This document shows, one piece after another, positions 53,075 to 61,819 of a stretch of 64,000 nt of DNA (position 1 is the stretch's first letter; each line of letters opens with the position of its first letter). The notes beneath the pieces were generated by a model, which had not been told where the DNA came from, ran no database searches, and was given only the letters and a program-made list of their open reading frames with translations. The stretch is from Alphaproteobacteria bacterium (GTDB taxonomy: Bacteria > Pseudomonadota > Alphaproteobacteria > Caulobacterales > Hyphomonadaceae), in contig JAHJYW010000009.1 in NCBI GenBank assembly GCA_018827375.1, positions 33,986 through 97,985 of the forward strand. Reading direction: 5' to 3'. Position numbers and translations under genes: made by a program.

Positions 53075-53491
53075 ATGGGGATTTTCGTGACTGATCTAGC
53101 AGAGAGCACGCTTGAAACACTTATCGCGGCCGCCCGCGCGGTGCGCCTCAATGCCCACGCACCGTATTCCAAATTTCACGTTGGCGCAGCCGTGCTGGAC
53201 GAGCATGGCCATGTATCGGTCGGCTGCAACATGGAGAATGGCGCCTATCCGCTCGGCACCTGCGCGGAAGCCGTGGCGCTAGGGTCCATGGTGGCCTCAG
53301 GCGGCAAGGAATGCCGGGTTATTGTCATCGTCGGCAGTGGTGACACGCTGATCACGCCGTGCGGCGGGTGTCGCCAACGCATTGCGGAACTGGCGGTCGC
53401 GGGCACGGACATCTACTGCGTTGCGCAGACTGGAGATGAGCGGAAGAAATTGAGCGTGGAAGACGTGCTGCCGAACGGCTTCCGTCTCTAG
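53075..53491 (+). CDS. cdd: Cytidine deaminase
   Basis: The 138-aa enzyme deaminates cytidine and deoxycytidine. Zinc and catalytic residues lie in GAYPLGTCAEAVALGSM (Cys-Ala-Glu) and ITPCGGCRQRIAELA (PCxxC), with AHAPYSKFHVGAAVL as the N-terminal substrate block. This is the short tetrameric form. Starts at ATG 53075 or GTG 53087 are both possible; GGGGA suits the latter. It is divergent from the nucleoside hydrolase-ribokinase-nuclease row and fits the same salvage theme. Its stop overlaps the stop of the convergent thioesterase by four bases (53488-53491). Confidence 0.94.
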   Translation: MGIFVTDLAESTLETLIAAARAVRLNAHAPYSKFHVGAAVLDEHGHVSVGCNMENGAYPLGTCAEAVALGSMVASGGKECRVIVIVGSGDTLITPCGGCRQRIAELAVAGTDIYCVAQTGDERKKLSVEDVLPNGFRL

Positions 53492-54009
53492 GGGCGCACC
53501 TGTAAATCGTCCAGCATGGAGCGGAAGGCGGGGGATATTTCCGGACTGTCCATGTGCAGGCCATAGCTTTCGAAAACCATATCGATCGTTACGCGCTGTT
53601 TCTTGCGGCCGACAAGGCGCGCCACCATGCGGCTTTCAGCGACCGTGCGCCCCTTTGAGATGAACTTGTGCTCGAACAGGATATAGCTGCCCTCCCAGCC
53701 GACCGGGCGGGTGTGCAGCTCGAACTTCTGGGGGAAGCGCATCATGCGGTGGAAGCTGATGGCCTCGCTCTGGATGATCGGGGTCCAGCCATTCTTTCGG
53801 AAGACTTTGAGAAAGCCAGTGCGGGCGATGTAGTTGAGCATGCCGAGATCGGTGAACGAGGCATAGCGAGAATTGGTCATGTGCCCCATCGGGTCATGGT
53901 CGCCGATCCACACGGCGGACTTGATGACATGCACATCCAGCGGCTGGGTCCGCTCGCGTGCGAACCAGGCTGGCAGGAAGATCCGGAGGAACCGGAAAAA
54001 CAGATTCAT
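53488..54009 (-). CDS. Hotdog-fold thioesterase-like protein
   Basis: The 173-aa protein has a hydrophobic/basic N-terminus (MNLFFRFLRIFLPAWFARER) followed by a 4-hydroxybenzoyl-CoA-thioesterase-like hotdog domain: VWIGDHDPMGHMTNSRYASF, DLGMLNYIARTGFLKVFRKN, AISFHRMMRFPQKFELHTRP and FEHKFISKGRTVAESRMVAR. The D-x-x-x-H-x-x-N pattern (DPMGHMTN) fits the active-site loop of this branch. Related proteins hydrolyse acyl-CoA thioesters; this one may bind the membrane through its N-terminus. Substrate unknown. Confidence 0.85.
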   Translation of the reverse strand: MNLFFRFLRIFLPAWFARERTQPLDVHVIKSAVWIGDHDPMGHMTNSRYASFTDLGMLNYIARTGFLKVFRKNGWTPIIQSEAISFHRMMRFPQKFELHTRPVGWEGSYILFEHKFISKGRTVAESRMVARLVGRKKQRVTIDMVFESYGLHMDSPEISPAFRSMLDDLQVRP

Positions 54010-54157
54010 GGCTCGCGCGCTCCCGACGACTTGCCTTTACGCGTGCCATCCCCCGATGACACGCTTGCGGCCTGCATCCTGCAATCCGCAAGCCGAAAAG
54101 CGAGCGTGCCAGTGACTGGCTAATAAAGCGTGTGGGTAAGTTCGAAGTGCGGCGGAA

Positions 54158-54382
54158 TCAGTCTTCCGACGACATTTTCCGGATGCGACGGATAAGGTCC
54201 ATCAGTCTTTCAGACAGCGGCATGGATGTGCCTGCATCAGACGCCGACTTAACGGCGTTCCGCAAGTCGGTAGGGAGTTTTCCGTTGGCGCTTCCATTGA
54301 GGTGGGAGACATGCGGAGGAGGTGGGGTGTCGTCGTCTTTGTGAGCCACGAGGTTATTACTCTTCAGGTTGGGCAAGTTCAA
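54158..54382 (-). CDS. Small unknown protein (74 aa), weakly supported
   Basis: Probable small gene with a TTG start and no clear ribosome site; a GTG at 54349 is an alternative. The first half is Pro/His/Asp-rich and looks disordered (HKDDDTPPPPHVSHLNGSAN); the second half is helical (SMPLSERLMDLIRRIRKMSS). That tail distantly resembles the NepR anti-sigma pattern PxPDRFLELL, with longer spacing from the preceding LR; I rate this only as a possibility. It follows the 110-aa gene by 24 bases on the minus strand. Confidence 0.4.
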   Translation of the reverse strand: MNLPNLKSNNLVAHKDDDTPPPPHVSHLNGSANGKLPTDLRNAVKSASDAGTSMPLSERLMDLIRRIRKMSSED

Positions 54383-54406
54383 TGGCGATGGCGATCTATG
54401 CGGCGC

Positions 54407-54739
54407 CTACCGGATCGCCTCGCTGAGTTGTTCGAGGGACAGAAATACCGAGACATTGCTCCCGAGAGCGACCTTGACCATGTCTGTTTCAAGTACGTCT
54501 CTCAGATAGTCGAGGTAGAGTGCTTCAATGACGTCCTGATCGACTTCCACCGGCGGGGTGATCTCGCGGTCGAGTACACTCAGGAGAAATCCAACGACAA
54601 TTCGTTCAGTCACTTCGGCGTCGCCGGTCGCTGTCAGCGTGATTGCGCGCAGGAACACGATTTCCTGTTCCAGCGCATCCGCGAATAATGCATAGGGCGC
54701 CGGCGTTGGGTCAGCCTGGGCCTGCCTGTTACGTGCCAT
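54407..54739 (-). CDS. Small unknown helical protein (110 aa)
   Basis: No family is recognised. The sequence MARNRQAQADPTPAPYALFA, then DALEQEIVFLRAITLTATGD and DQDVIEALYLDYLRDVLETD suggests a soluble, mostly helical acidic protein with no signal peptide or cysteine. It begins with a proper ATG at 54739, and the codon pattern looks coding. The 74-aa gene follows within 24 bases, so the two may form a small operon. The N-terminus lies beside a 500-base region with no other gene. Confidence 0.55.
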   Translation of the reverse strand: MARNRQAQADPTPAPYALFADALEQEIVFLRAITLTATGDAEVTERIVVGFLLSVLDREITPPVEVDQDVIEALYLDYLRDVLETDMVKVALGSNVSVFLSLEQLSEAIR

Positions 54740-55242
54740 ATGTGCGAACCCTCATGGGAAATGCAGAGCGTCTGGATCAGAATTGGAACGATATCAGCGC
54801 GACGGCATAGGGATGAATAAGCACTTCTACCTAATCGGGGTTGGTTTCGAGCCGAGAAAGTGCGCTTTCAGGACAGCTACCATGGGTTGTGTGATTCGAT
54901 TTGCCTTGTTGGTTAATCGAAACCCTTTCTGATGTCAGGTAGATTTCAATATCCGAACTGTATTCCATGCGCTGTTCAGGCGACCGGGCGCGTAGGGCGA
55001 GTCGTGTTCTGTATTGCAATATACACGATGCGGATTCGTTCACGGATTAAGGTCATGGTAAGGATCATGAATAATCCGTTTCAACTCCTTAAAAACAGGG
55101 TAATTTCTGCTAACCTATCAGGCCGGAAACAGCCCGAAACGTAATACGCGATTCATCATGGACGATTATTCATTCTAGCTAGCGTTGCGCGGGGGTGCCC
55201 TGCGGACATCGCTTTAGGATTAAGTGATACTGGAGTTCCAAG
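54740..55242. other. Gene-poor spacer before the autotransporter
   Basis: About 500 bases, AT-richer than the flanks. Short open frames on both strands (about 70 codons) have no ribosome sites and no recognisable content. The region presumably holds the promoters of the 110-aa gene and of the autotransporter; a CTGGAG ribosome site lies directly before 55243. No repeat or RNA gene was found. Confidence 0.6.
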
Positions 55243-58200
55243 ATGGATATAGACCACAACAACGGCCGCGCTCGCGGCCGAAAACATTTCATTGGGCGGG
55301 CATTGGGCTCCGCCTCTTTTCTGACGCTCGCACTGGCAGCGATGGCGCCTGGCACGGCCAGCGCAACACCTGCAGTTTTCTTCAACGAAGACACGTCTGC
55401 AGGCCTGCAGACCTTCATTGATACGGTTCTGTCAGCCGATGCGGCGTTCAATACGACAAATCCGACGACACCGCGGACGTCTGACATTTACAAGTTCGAC
55501 ATTCTCAACACCACGGGTGGGACATTCACCGTCTCGAGCACCAATGGCGGTGACGATATTGTCGTGCAGACTGTGCGGCTCGGAACGCTCACATCCAACA
55601 GCGAGACGGGCGATGCGGGCAGCGATGGTTTCACCAACTGGGGCAACAGCTATGCCTCAACTTTCGCTGATGCTGAAGCCATGGGGTATACGTACAAGTT
55701 CTTCGCGGCCGATGGCGTCACGCCCTATGATTTGAACGCAATCGGCACATATGTGAATGACTGGGGTACTTGCTGTACAAATGGCGTGGATCCTGATGGC
55801 AATCCAACCGGTGCTTCGGAAGTTTACCTTCGGTTTGGCGCAAGCGACCCAATGCTGCTCGGTGGGATTTCGAATTCCATCGGTGGGACTGAACACTTCA
55901 TCGGCGCGATCAACGATACCAATTTCTTCAATAGTGTGACCATCATCGCGACTGGTAACGGGGAATACTTCGGCGCTGGCGGCTACCTTACATTCTCTAC
56001 AGTGGCCCTGAACAGTGTTCCGAATGGCTCGTCCTCGGTCGACGGTTCGCTGGGCGGTGGTTCAGGCATTCCTGACATCGACATGGCAAGCTCCTATTAT
56101 ACGGGTTCGCAGCTGAACGGGTCGCAGGTGAATCCGAACTTTGTCGGTGGAACGCTGATGTTCGCTGACAATACAGCTGTTGGTGCGAGCTTCACAGTCC
56201 AGTCGCAGGGCGGCACGATTGATACAGAAGGCAATGCGGTTGTCGTGACCGGCCAGTTCTCCGGTGTTGGCGGTATGACGAAAACGGGTGCGGGTATCCT
56301 GGCTCTGTCCGGCGTCAATACGCTGCAAGGCGGCTTCACGATTGGGCAGGGCGCCCTGCAGATCTCGCAATCTGAAAGCCTCGGCACAGGCACGCTCACA
56401 ATCGGCAATGGCGCGCTCCAGGTTGCCGGCGAAATGACCGGAACACAGAACATGGTTGTCGGGGACGCATCCTCGCGCATCGATGTTGCCAACAACTCGG
56501 TCGCATGGAATGGCCAGATTTCCGGAAACGGGACACTGAACATGCTTGGCGCAGGCCGGCTCGAGCTGACCGGTGCCAACACTTATTCCGGCGGCACCTA
56601 TATCGAGCAGGGCACATTGGCGGGTTCGTCACGTTCCCTCCAGGGCAATATCGAGAACAATGGAACGGTCGAGTTCAATCAGTCGCAAGACGGACTCTTT
56701 GCAGGGATCATGTCCGGCACCGGCGGCCTGCGCAAACTTGGCGGCGGCATGCTGACCCTTACGGGCAACAGCACGATGACCGGCACAAGCACGGTCGAGA
56801 CTGGCAGCCTGAGCGTGAATGGCCGTTTCGGCACGCGTGAGCTGACGGTCTATGACGGCGCGTCCCTCTATGGTTCGGGCATGGTCGATGGTTCGGTGCG
56901 CGTCCTCAGCGGCGGTACGCTGACACCGGGCAACTCGCCGGGTACGCTCTATGTGTCGGGGGACGTCACGCTGAATGCCGGATCGCTCTTTGTGACGGAA
57001 ATCGACGGGCGTGATTACTCACTCGCCGGTGGCGCTGGCAGCTATGACCGCGTCGTCCTGACCGGCTTAGATGCCACGTTCACGGCTGCCGGTTCGGTCA
57101 ATCCGATCCTTCGCGGAATCTCGGGCAATGCCGATAACGACTTCGAGCCCATCATTGGCGACGTGTTCACAATCGTGACCGCGGCCAATGTCGAGGGCGC
57201 GTTCGATGCCCTGACGCAGCCTGAAGACGGCCTCGCGGACAATACCCGCTTCCGGGTTGTCTACAATGCGGACTCGATCCAGCTCGCCCTCGTCGCTGAC
57301 AGTCTCGCCGCTGCGGTGAAGCAGGAATCCGGCACCGGCAATGCTGCAGCTGCTGGCGCCGCCATCGACTATGGCACCGCCAATGGCGATAATGCGACGG
57401 GCGAACTCGCTGCCCTGCTGAACTCGACGATCGGCATGCGCTCGGCCCAGATCAGCGCCATGCTGGACTCCCTGTCAGGCGACATCCATGCACACGTCCT
57501 GGAAAGCACGGAATCGGTTCTGATCGGCACTGACGATATCGTCATGGCAGCTGCCCAAGGCCACACAGGTGTCGGGGGTGTCGACCGCGAGCTGAAGGAT
57601 GGTGTCCGGGTCTGGTCGCGCGTCGACGCACGTAGTGCCAGCTATGATCCTGATGCGGCAACCATGGGCTTCGACGAGGATACTTATGGCGTCACGCTGG
57701 GCGCGACATTCATCAACACGTCCGATATGCGTGTCGGTGTGGCCGCCAGCTACAATACGGTGGACCTGTACACCGATACAGCGAACGGCGTGACCAACCA
57801 TATGGCGTCCGTCTATGCTTATGGCAGCCGCACGGTGACCCCGCGTCTGACAATGTCCGGCCTTGTCGGCTACACCCACGCTTCGCCAAAGACGAGCCGG
57901 GCGACCCCAATGCTGGCCACCTATGAAGGCTCGAAGTCGAAGGAGGACTTCTCGGTTCTGCACGTCCAGGCCGAGGCGCGCTATGCACTCGCCCAGCGCG
58001 GCGCAACCAGCGTCTTCGCCATTGGTGGCCTGCGCGCCGCCAGCCTGAACCAGGATGGGTATACCGAGTACGGTACATTCGATTACGCCCAACTCGATAT
58101 CAAGGCTGAATCGCGTAACACGCTCCAGTCCAAGATTGGGGGTGAGATCGTTCATACGTACCGCGGCACAGATCTGACCGTCTTCACCAACTGGGCACGC

Positions 58201-58422
58201 GACCTGGGCAATGACCCAACGGTGGAACGCACGGTTTCGCTTGGCAACGCGATCTGGCAGACCCAGTCGGTCGACCGCAGTCTCGACACCTATAATTACG
58301 GTGCCAACGCCCGGCGCAACATCACTGACCGGGTTGGCTTCGAGATCGAGTATACGGGCCGCTACAACAGCGACAACTATGATGCCCAACAACTCATGCT
58401 CGGCGTAAACGTCGCCTGGTAG
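55243..58422 (+). CDS. Type V autotransporter with PEP-CTERM-like N-terminal domain
   Basis: The 1059-aa protein has a long signal peptide (cleavage near GTASA-TP, residue 42). Residues 45-260 form a Gly/Asn/Phe-rich domain (FNEDTSAGLQTFIDTV, then FIGAINDTNFFNSVTIIATG, GEYFGAGGYLTFSTV) like those of some PEP-CTERM proteins, with a vicinal Cys pair (GTCCTNG). Next is a beta-helical passenger with autotransporter-associated repeats (GMTKTGAGILALSGVNTLQG, GRLELTGANTYSGGTYIEQG, GGLRKLGGGMLTLTGNST). A C-terminal barrel of about 280 residues starts near DGVRVWSRVDARSASYDPDA and ends MLGVNVAW. It probably displays the passenger at the surface; adhesion is plausible but unproven. Confidence 0.92.
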   Translation: MDIDHNNGRARGRKHFIGRALGSASFLTLALAAMAPGTASATPAVFFNEDTSAGLQTFIDTVLSADAAFNTTNPTTPRTSDIYKFDILNTTGGTFTVSSTNGGDDIVVQTVRLGTLTSNSETGDAGSDGFTNWGNSYASTFADAEAMGYTYKFFAADGVTPYDLNAIGTYVNDWGTCCTNGVDPDGNPTGASEVYLRFGASDPMLLGGISNSIGGTEHFIGAINDTNFFNSVTIIATGNGEYFGAGGYLTFSTVALNSVPNGSSSVDGSLGGGSGIPDIDMASSYYTGSQLNGSQVNPNFVGGTLMFADNTAVGASFTVQSQGGTIDTEGNAVVVTGQFSGVGGMTKTGAGILALSGVNTLQGGFTIGQGALQISQSESLGTGTLTIGNGALQVAGEMTGTQNMVVGDASSRIDVANNSVAWNGQISGNGTLNMLGAGRLELTGANTYSGGTYIEQGTLAGSSRSLQGNIENNGTVEFNQSQDGLFAGIMSGTGGLRKLGGGMLTLTGNSTMTGTSTVETGSLSVNGRFGTRELTVYDGASLYGSGMVDGSVRVLSGGTLTPGNSPGTLYVSGDVTLNAGSLFVTEIDGRDYSLAGGAGSYDRVVLTGLDATFTAAGSVNPILRGISGNADNDFEPIIGDVFTIVTAANVEGAFDALTQPEDGLADNTRFRVVYNADSIQLALVADSLAAAVKQESGTGNAAAAGAAIDYGTANGDNATGELAALLNSTIGMRSAQISAMLDSLSGDIHAHVLESTESVLIGTDDIVMAAAQGHTGVGGVDRELKDGVRVWSRVDARSASYDPDAATMGFDEDTYGVTLGATFINTSDMRVGVAASYNTVDLYTDTANGVTNHMASVYAYGSRTVTPRLTMSGLVGYTHASPKTSRATPMLATYEGSKSKEDFSVLHVQAEARYALAQRGATSVFAIGGLRAASLNQDGYTEYGTFDYAQLDIKAESRNTLQSKIGGEIVHTYRGTDLTVFTNWARDLGNDPTVERTVSLGNAIWQTQSVDRSLDTYNYGANARRNITDRVGFEIEYTGRYNSDNYDAQQLMLGVNVAW

Positions 58423-58442
58423 ACTTTAGCCAGAATTGAAAG

Positions 58443-58475
58443 AGGCCGGCTGCAGGAAACTGCTGCCGGCCTTTT
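58443..58475 (+). terminator. Intrinsic terminator of the autotransporter gene
   Basis: AGGCCGGC/GCCGGCCT pair as an eight-base stem; inside it a GCAG/CTGC stem closes a GAAA tetraloop after a T-T mismatch, and TTTTC follows. It starts 21 bases after the stop codon. Confidence 0.9.
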
Positions 58476-58531
58476 CTATGACCGCTTCATCGCGTCAACC
58501 CATGCCTGTTAGGCTGCGGATGACGTCTCTC

Positions 58532-59380
58532 CTAAAATCCTTCAGCCTTTGCCTTGCGCCAGTAGAAGATGGCGAAGCCGGTCACGACCAGGGGGATCAT
58601 CAGCCCGTATTCGTCGACCCACATTTGTGTGCCGTCGGTCTCCGCGGTCAGGGGCGTGAAGATCTTCTGGATGAAGATATTATGGGCGGCGTGAAATATG
58701 ACGGCGGGCCAGACACTGCCGGATTTGAATGTGAAATACGTCATGATCACGGACATGGCTGTGATCATGAGTGTGAAACACGCGACCTGGAAAAGGGGAT
58801 CGCCGCCGCCATACTTGATGACGATGGGATAATGCCATGCTGCCCAGATAAGGCCGCTCACGATGGAGACGGCGCCAAAGGGCATGACCTTACGCAATTC
58901 CCAGACAAGGAAGCCGCGCCAGCCAATCTCCTCCCCGGCAATGGACCCAAGCGACTTGACCAGTTGCACACTGGCCAGCAGGGCAATCATCACAAACATG
59001 GAAACCGCAGGAGCGTTCTGCGGAAAGCCGAGTTCATCAGACCATTCGAAAAGGGTTTCCGGGTTGAACGGCATGCCCAGGCCGAATGCCCAGATCAGGG
59101 CATAAGCCAATCCGATATAAGCGACCGGTACGACATAGGCCTGAATACTGCTGCGCCAGTTGCCCCATGCCCAAGGCAGGCTGGAAATCGTGCGGCCCCT
59201 GATCTTTTGCGTCGCGAGGGCCGCGATCGCCGGACACAGCATCAAAGCGCCGACATAGAGGCTGGTGGGATTGAGTTCGAGGATGGCAAAATGCGCAATC
59301 GCACTGAGGCCGCACAGGATTCCCATGAATATGGAAATCGTAATCCAGGCATCCCGCTGATCGGTTTGAGCACGTGTCAT
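58532..59380 (-). CDS. CPBP family intramembrane glutamic endopeptidase
   Basis: The 282-aa membrane protein has about eight hydrophobic segments and the Abi/CPBP motifs: IAGEEIGWRGFLVWEL (Glu-Glu and Arg), IWAAWHYPIVI (His) and AVIFHAAHNIF (second His). The catalytic glutamate pair and histidines are intact. The family includes CAAX-type prenyl proteases and bacteriocin immunity proteins; the substrate here is unknown. The ATG at 59380 (MTRAQTDQRDAWITISIF) is chosen over an open frame from 59491 that has no coding character. It converges on the autotransporter. Confidence 0.9.
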   Translation of the reverse strand: MTRAQTDQRDAWITISIFMGILCGLSAIAHFAILELNPTSLYVGALMLCPAIAALATQKIRGRTISSLPWAWGNWRSSIQAYVVPVAYIGLAYALIWAFGLGMPFNPETLFEWSDELGFPQNAPAVSMFVMIALLASVQLVKSLGSIAGEEIGWRGFLVWELRKVMPFGAVSIVSGLIWAAWHYPIVIKYGGGDPLFQVACFTLMITAMSVIMTYFTFKSGSVWPAVIFHAAHNIFIQKIFTPLTAETDGTQMWVDEYGLMIPLVVTGFAIFYWRKAKAEGF

Positions 59381-59754
59381 CACCAAGACATATCGATTTT
59401 CGATAATTTGTCCAGCGCCTTGTGAAAGGCCCAGACTTTTCACGCGTTTGCTTGGAGAATGGTGCACCGGAGAGGGTGAAAGTGAGAACATCTATATGTT
59501 TGAAATTGCCAGAATAACCCACTTTTAAGTGCGTACGGGGCAACGACTATCGTCAAGCAGAAAAAAGTCTGAACGAGAGTATTATCTGCGACCCACGCCG
59601 AATAGATGCCTCTTGGGCACATTTAGGATGCGCGGGCATTGTTCGCAGATGATATCCCCACCACGTAGGGGCGAAAAGCGCAGTTCTGTGAAGTTGCGGC
59701 TCCATGCAGGCTGAGTCTTGGAACCCTTCTAATAATGGGCATCAGATTTTGGAT
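59381..59754. other. Gene-free spacer at the edge of the accessory region
   Basis: About 370 bases lie between the CPBP start and the 3' end of the 679-aa gene. Base composition falls from high GC to nearly balanced across it. I see no gene, transposon end or direct repeat, only short open frames without ribosome sites. Confidence 0.6.
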
Positions 59755-61794
59755 TTACTTCAATCTAAATCCGACTCGTATTACGTCTTCATCTTCAAGC
59801 AGTTCTTTGCCGGAGGTCGTTGCATACTCAACTTCGAACCAAATCTTGTCGGACAAACGGTGATCATACCCAGCTGAAAACCGTTCAAACTCTTCGTCCT
59901 GCAATGCGGAATTTACAAAGTTATTGATATTGTGAGACCAACCCAGCTTGACTTTATATGACTTACGTTCGGCGGCATAAGTTACAGCATAGATTTGAGT
60001 GTCCGCCTTTTCTGTTGCGTCGTTCTCCAGATCGATCGATTCATTTTCAATGTATCTGGCAAAGAGGTTAAACGAACCAATGGGATAGGCCTCGGTGCCA
60101 TCGGAAACCTTTCTCTCAACGCGGCCAAATGGTATTCGATATCCCGCCCAGATGGTTGTGCCATTTGCTTTTAGATTCTCGACTCGTCCGTCATCGGCAG
60201 TTGCAGATTGGCCGATGCCGATCGCTAACTCGCGAGAAAATCTGTAAGCTTCGGTTGCTACTTTTCGGCAGCGATCGTTCACTTTTTTTGCTTCTTTGTC
60301 GGCCTCCGCTTGGAACGATTCCGGAGTCAAATTATTCACGCTGTCGTCAAGATGGAATCTAATTTTTTGGCGCACGCCGGAAAGGTTCAGTGTTTCAGAT
60401 TGCTCGCCCATTTTTTTAAGATACTTATCCATTGAGTCACGCCAAGTCGTACCTTTCGTCGGCAGTTTGGATTTGAACGTTATGGCTTTCCGCAAAAAAA
60501 GATCATTTATCCAATCGTCAGAAACGTGGTCAAAAGCCATATCGTGTATGTAAGCGTCAAACGCTTGTCGAATCTCCAATTTCTGATTTTCGGACAAAGC
60601 TCCACTCGCGTTTGCCATCGAAACAATGGAGCGGAGTTGGTCTTCACGAGTTGGGGGTGGGAACACAAAATCGTTCGGCGATTCAACGCCAGCGCGGCCG
60701 AGGACGGCGCGGACAAAGTCAACAATATTTGCGCCACCGCTCTTTATGAAAACCCAACGATCATCAGATAACACTGTAGCTATAATTGCCTCTCTAGAAT
60801 CAGATTCGATACCCTGGAGAATCAAGAATTTTTCCAATTCAACACCGACGCGGTAGGGGCTATTGGAAAATTCTAGCAATGAGTACTGATCAATCATTTC
60901 GTTGCTGACATTATCAAATAGGGACATGTGGCCTTTGATGAATGACTTCACCTCACGATCGGACATAACCAGATTTTCCTCGAACTCATCGAGCTCAAGA
61001 TTCAGCTCATTCTCAAATCGATCTCGTTTTGCGGCGTCAAATCCTTCTATTCTTTTTGCGGTACGATCAAATTCCTTGAGAATGTAGTCAACGATATTTC
61101 TTCGCGAACGCGGTTGGTATCTAAATGCGTTTTCCGACAGATATCGTTTGTACTCCCGATCAACCACGACATCGTCAAATTTCATTTCACGCAAAAGTTC
61201 GTTGAATTGGACCTCGGTCAGGTTGTCCAAAGTCGTGCTGTATTCCCTTCTCAACAATTCGGCACTTTTCGAAATTTGCGTCGTCACGCATGTTTGAACG
61301 TCGTTTGACTGTCTAGGATCAGCCGTCGAGATCGGATAGAACACAACTCCCAGGCCCGCATTCAGTTTCTCTTTGTCGCCATCTTTTTCCGGAGAAAGAC
61401 CAACGCTGATTTGCGTATTTTTCAGCCAATTGAACCGCCCCTTATTTGGCACGACGGTGGAGCGTTCAAAATTCTGATTCCAAGCCCAATATGGGCGCAC
61501 GGATACGCCCAAATCTAAAGTTCCGTTATCACTTAACCCAAAATCATACGCCAGATCAGCCCCGAGCGCGTGATCGATATCATCAAAGGCTTTACGGCCA
61601 GACAGGGCTAGACCGGGTGCCGCCGGAATAGCGATATCCAAATCGTAAAGCTCCCCTTTATCGATGTTTTCCTCGATTACCCCGAACCATTTGTCCTCGG
61701 TCTCTGCTTCGGCTGTGAGGACAATGCCGCTAAAAAAAAGTGCCGCAAAACCCGTGCTGGCCAAAATTGAATCTCTTGAAATAGACGGGCGCAT
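59755..61794 (-). CDS. Unknown outer-membrane barrel-like protein with large helical insertion (679 aa)
   Basis: No known family is recognised. A signal peptide (MRPSISRDSILASTGFAALF, cleavage near AEAET) is followed by barrel-like strands (residues about 40-150: ALGADLAYDFGLSDNGTLDL, GVSVRPYWAWNQNF, KLNAGLGVVFYPIS). A long, charged, helical segment follows (about 150-540: TVQFNELLREMKFDDVVVDR-like text, ILKEFDRTAKRIEGFDAAKR, FNLELDEFEENLVMSDREVK). Strands then return to the C-terminus (GSFNLFARYIENESIDLEND, YKVKLGWSHNINNF, FSAGYDHRLSDKIWFEVEYA, then VIRVGFRLK). GGGGGGG precedes the ATG at 61794. It lies 25 bases after the 161-aa gene. Lower GC suggests acquisition by transfer. Confidence 0.7.
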   Translation of the reverse strand: MRPSISRDSILASTGFAALFFSGIVLTAEAETEDKWFGVIEENIDKGELYDLDIAIPAAPGLALSGRKAFDDIDHALGADLAYDFGLSDNGTLDLGVSVRPYWAWNQNFERSTVVPNKGRFNWLKNTQISVGLSPEKDGDKEKLNAGLGVVFYPISTADPRQSNDVQTCVTTQISKSAELLRREYSTTLDNLTEVQFNELLREMKFDDVVVDREYKRYLSENAFRYQPRSRRNIVDYILKEFDRTAKRIEGFDAAKRDRFENELNLELDEFEENLVMSDREVKSFIKGHMSLFDNVSNEMIDQYSLLEFSNSPYRVGVELEKFLILQGIESDSREAIIATVLSDDRWVFIKSGGANIVDFVRAVLGRAGVESPNDFVFPPPTREDQLRSIVSMANASGALSENQKLEIRQAFDAYIHDMAFDHVSDDWINDLFLRKAITFKSKLPTKGTTWRDSMDKYLKKMGEQSETLNLSGVRQKIRFHLDDSVNNLTPESFQAEADKEAKKVNDRCRKVATEAYRFSRELAIGIGQSATADDGRVENLKANGTTIWAGYRIPFGRVERKVSDGTEAYPIGSFNLFARYIENESIDLENDATEKADTQIYAVTYAAERKSYKVKLGWSHNINNFVNSALQDEEFERFSAGYDHRLSDKIWFEVEYATTSGKELLEDEDVIRVGFRLK

Positions 61795-61819
61795 GCGCGT
61801 CCCCCCCCTTTGGTTCGAT

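Noticed and set aside
54831..55043. 70-codon minus-strand open frame before the autotransporter
   Set aside because: No ribosome site, family or coding pattern; treated as spacer.
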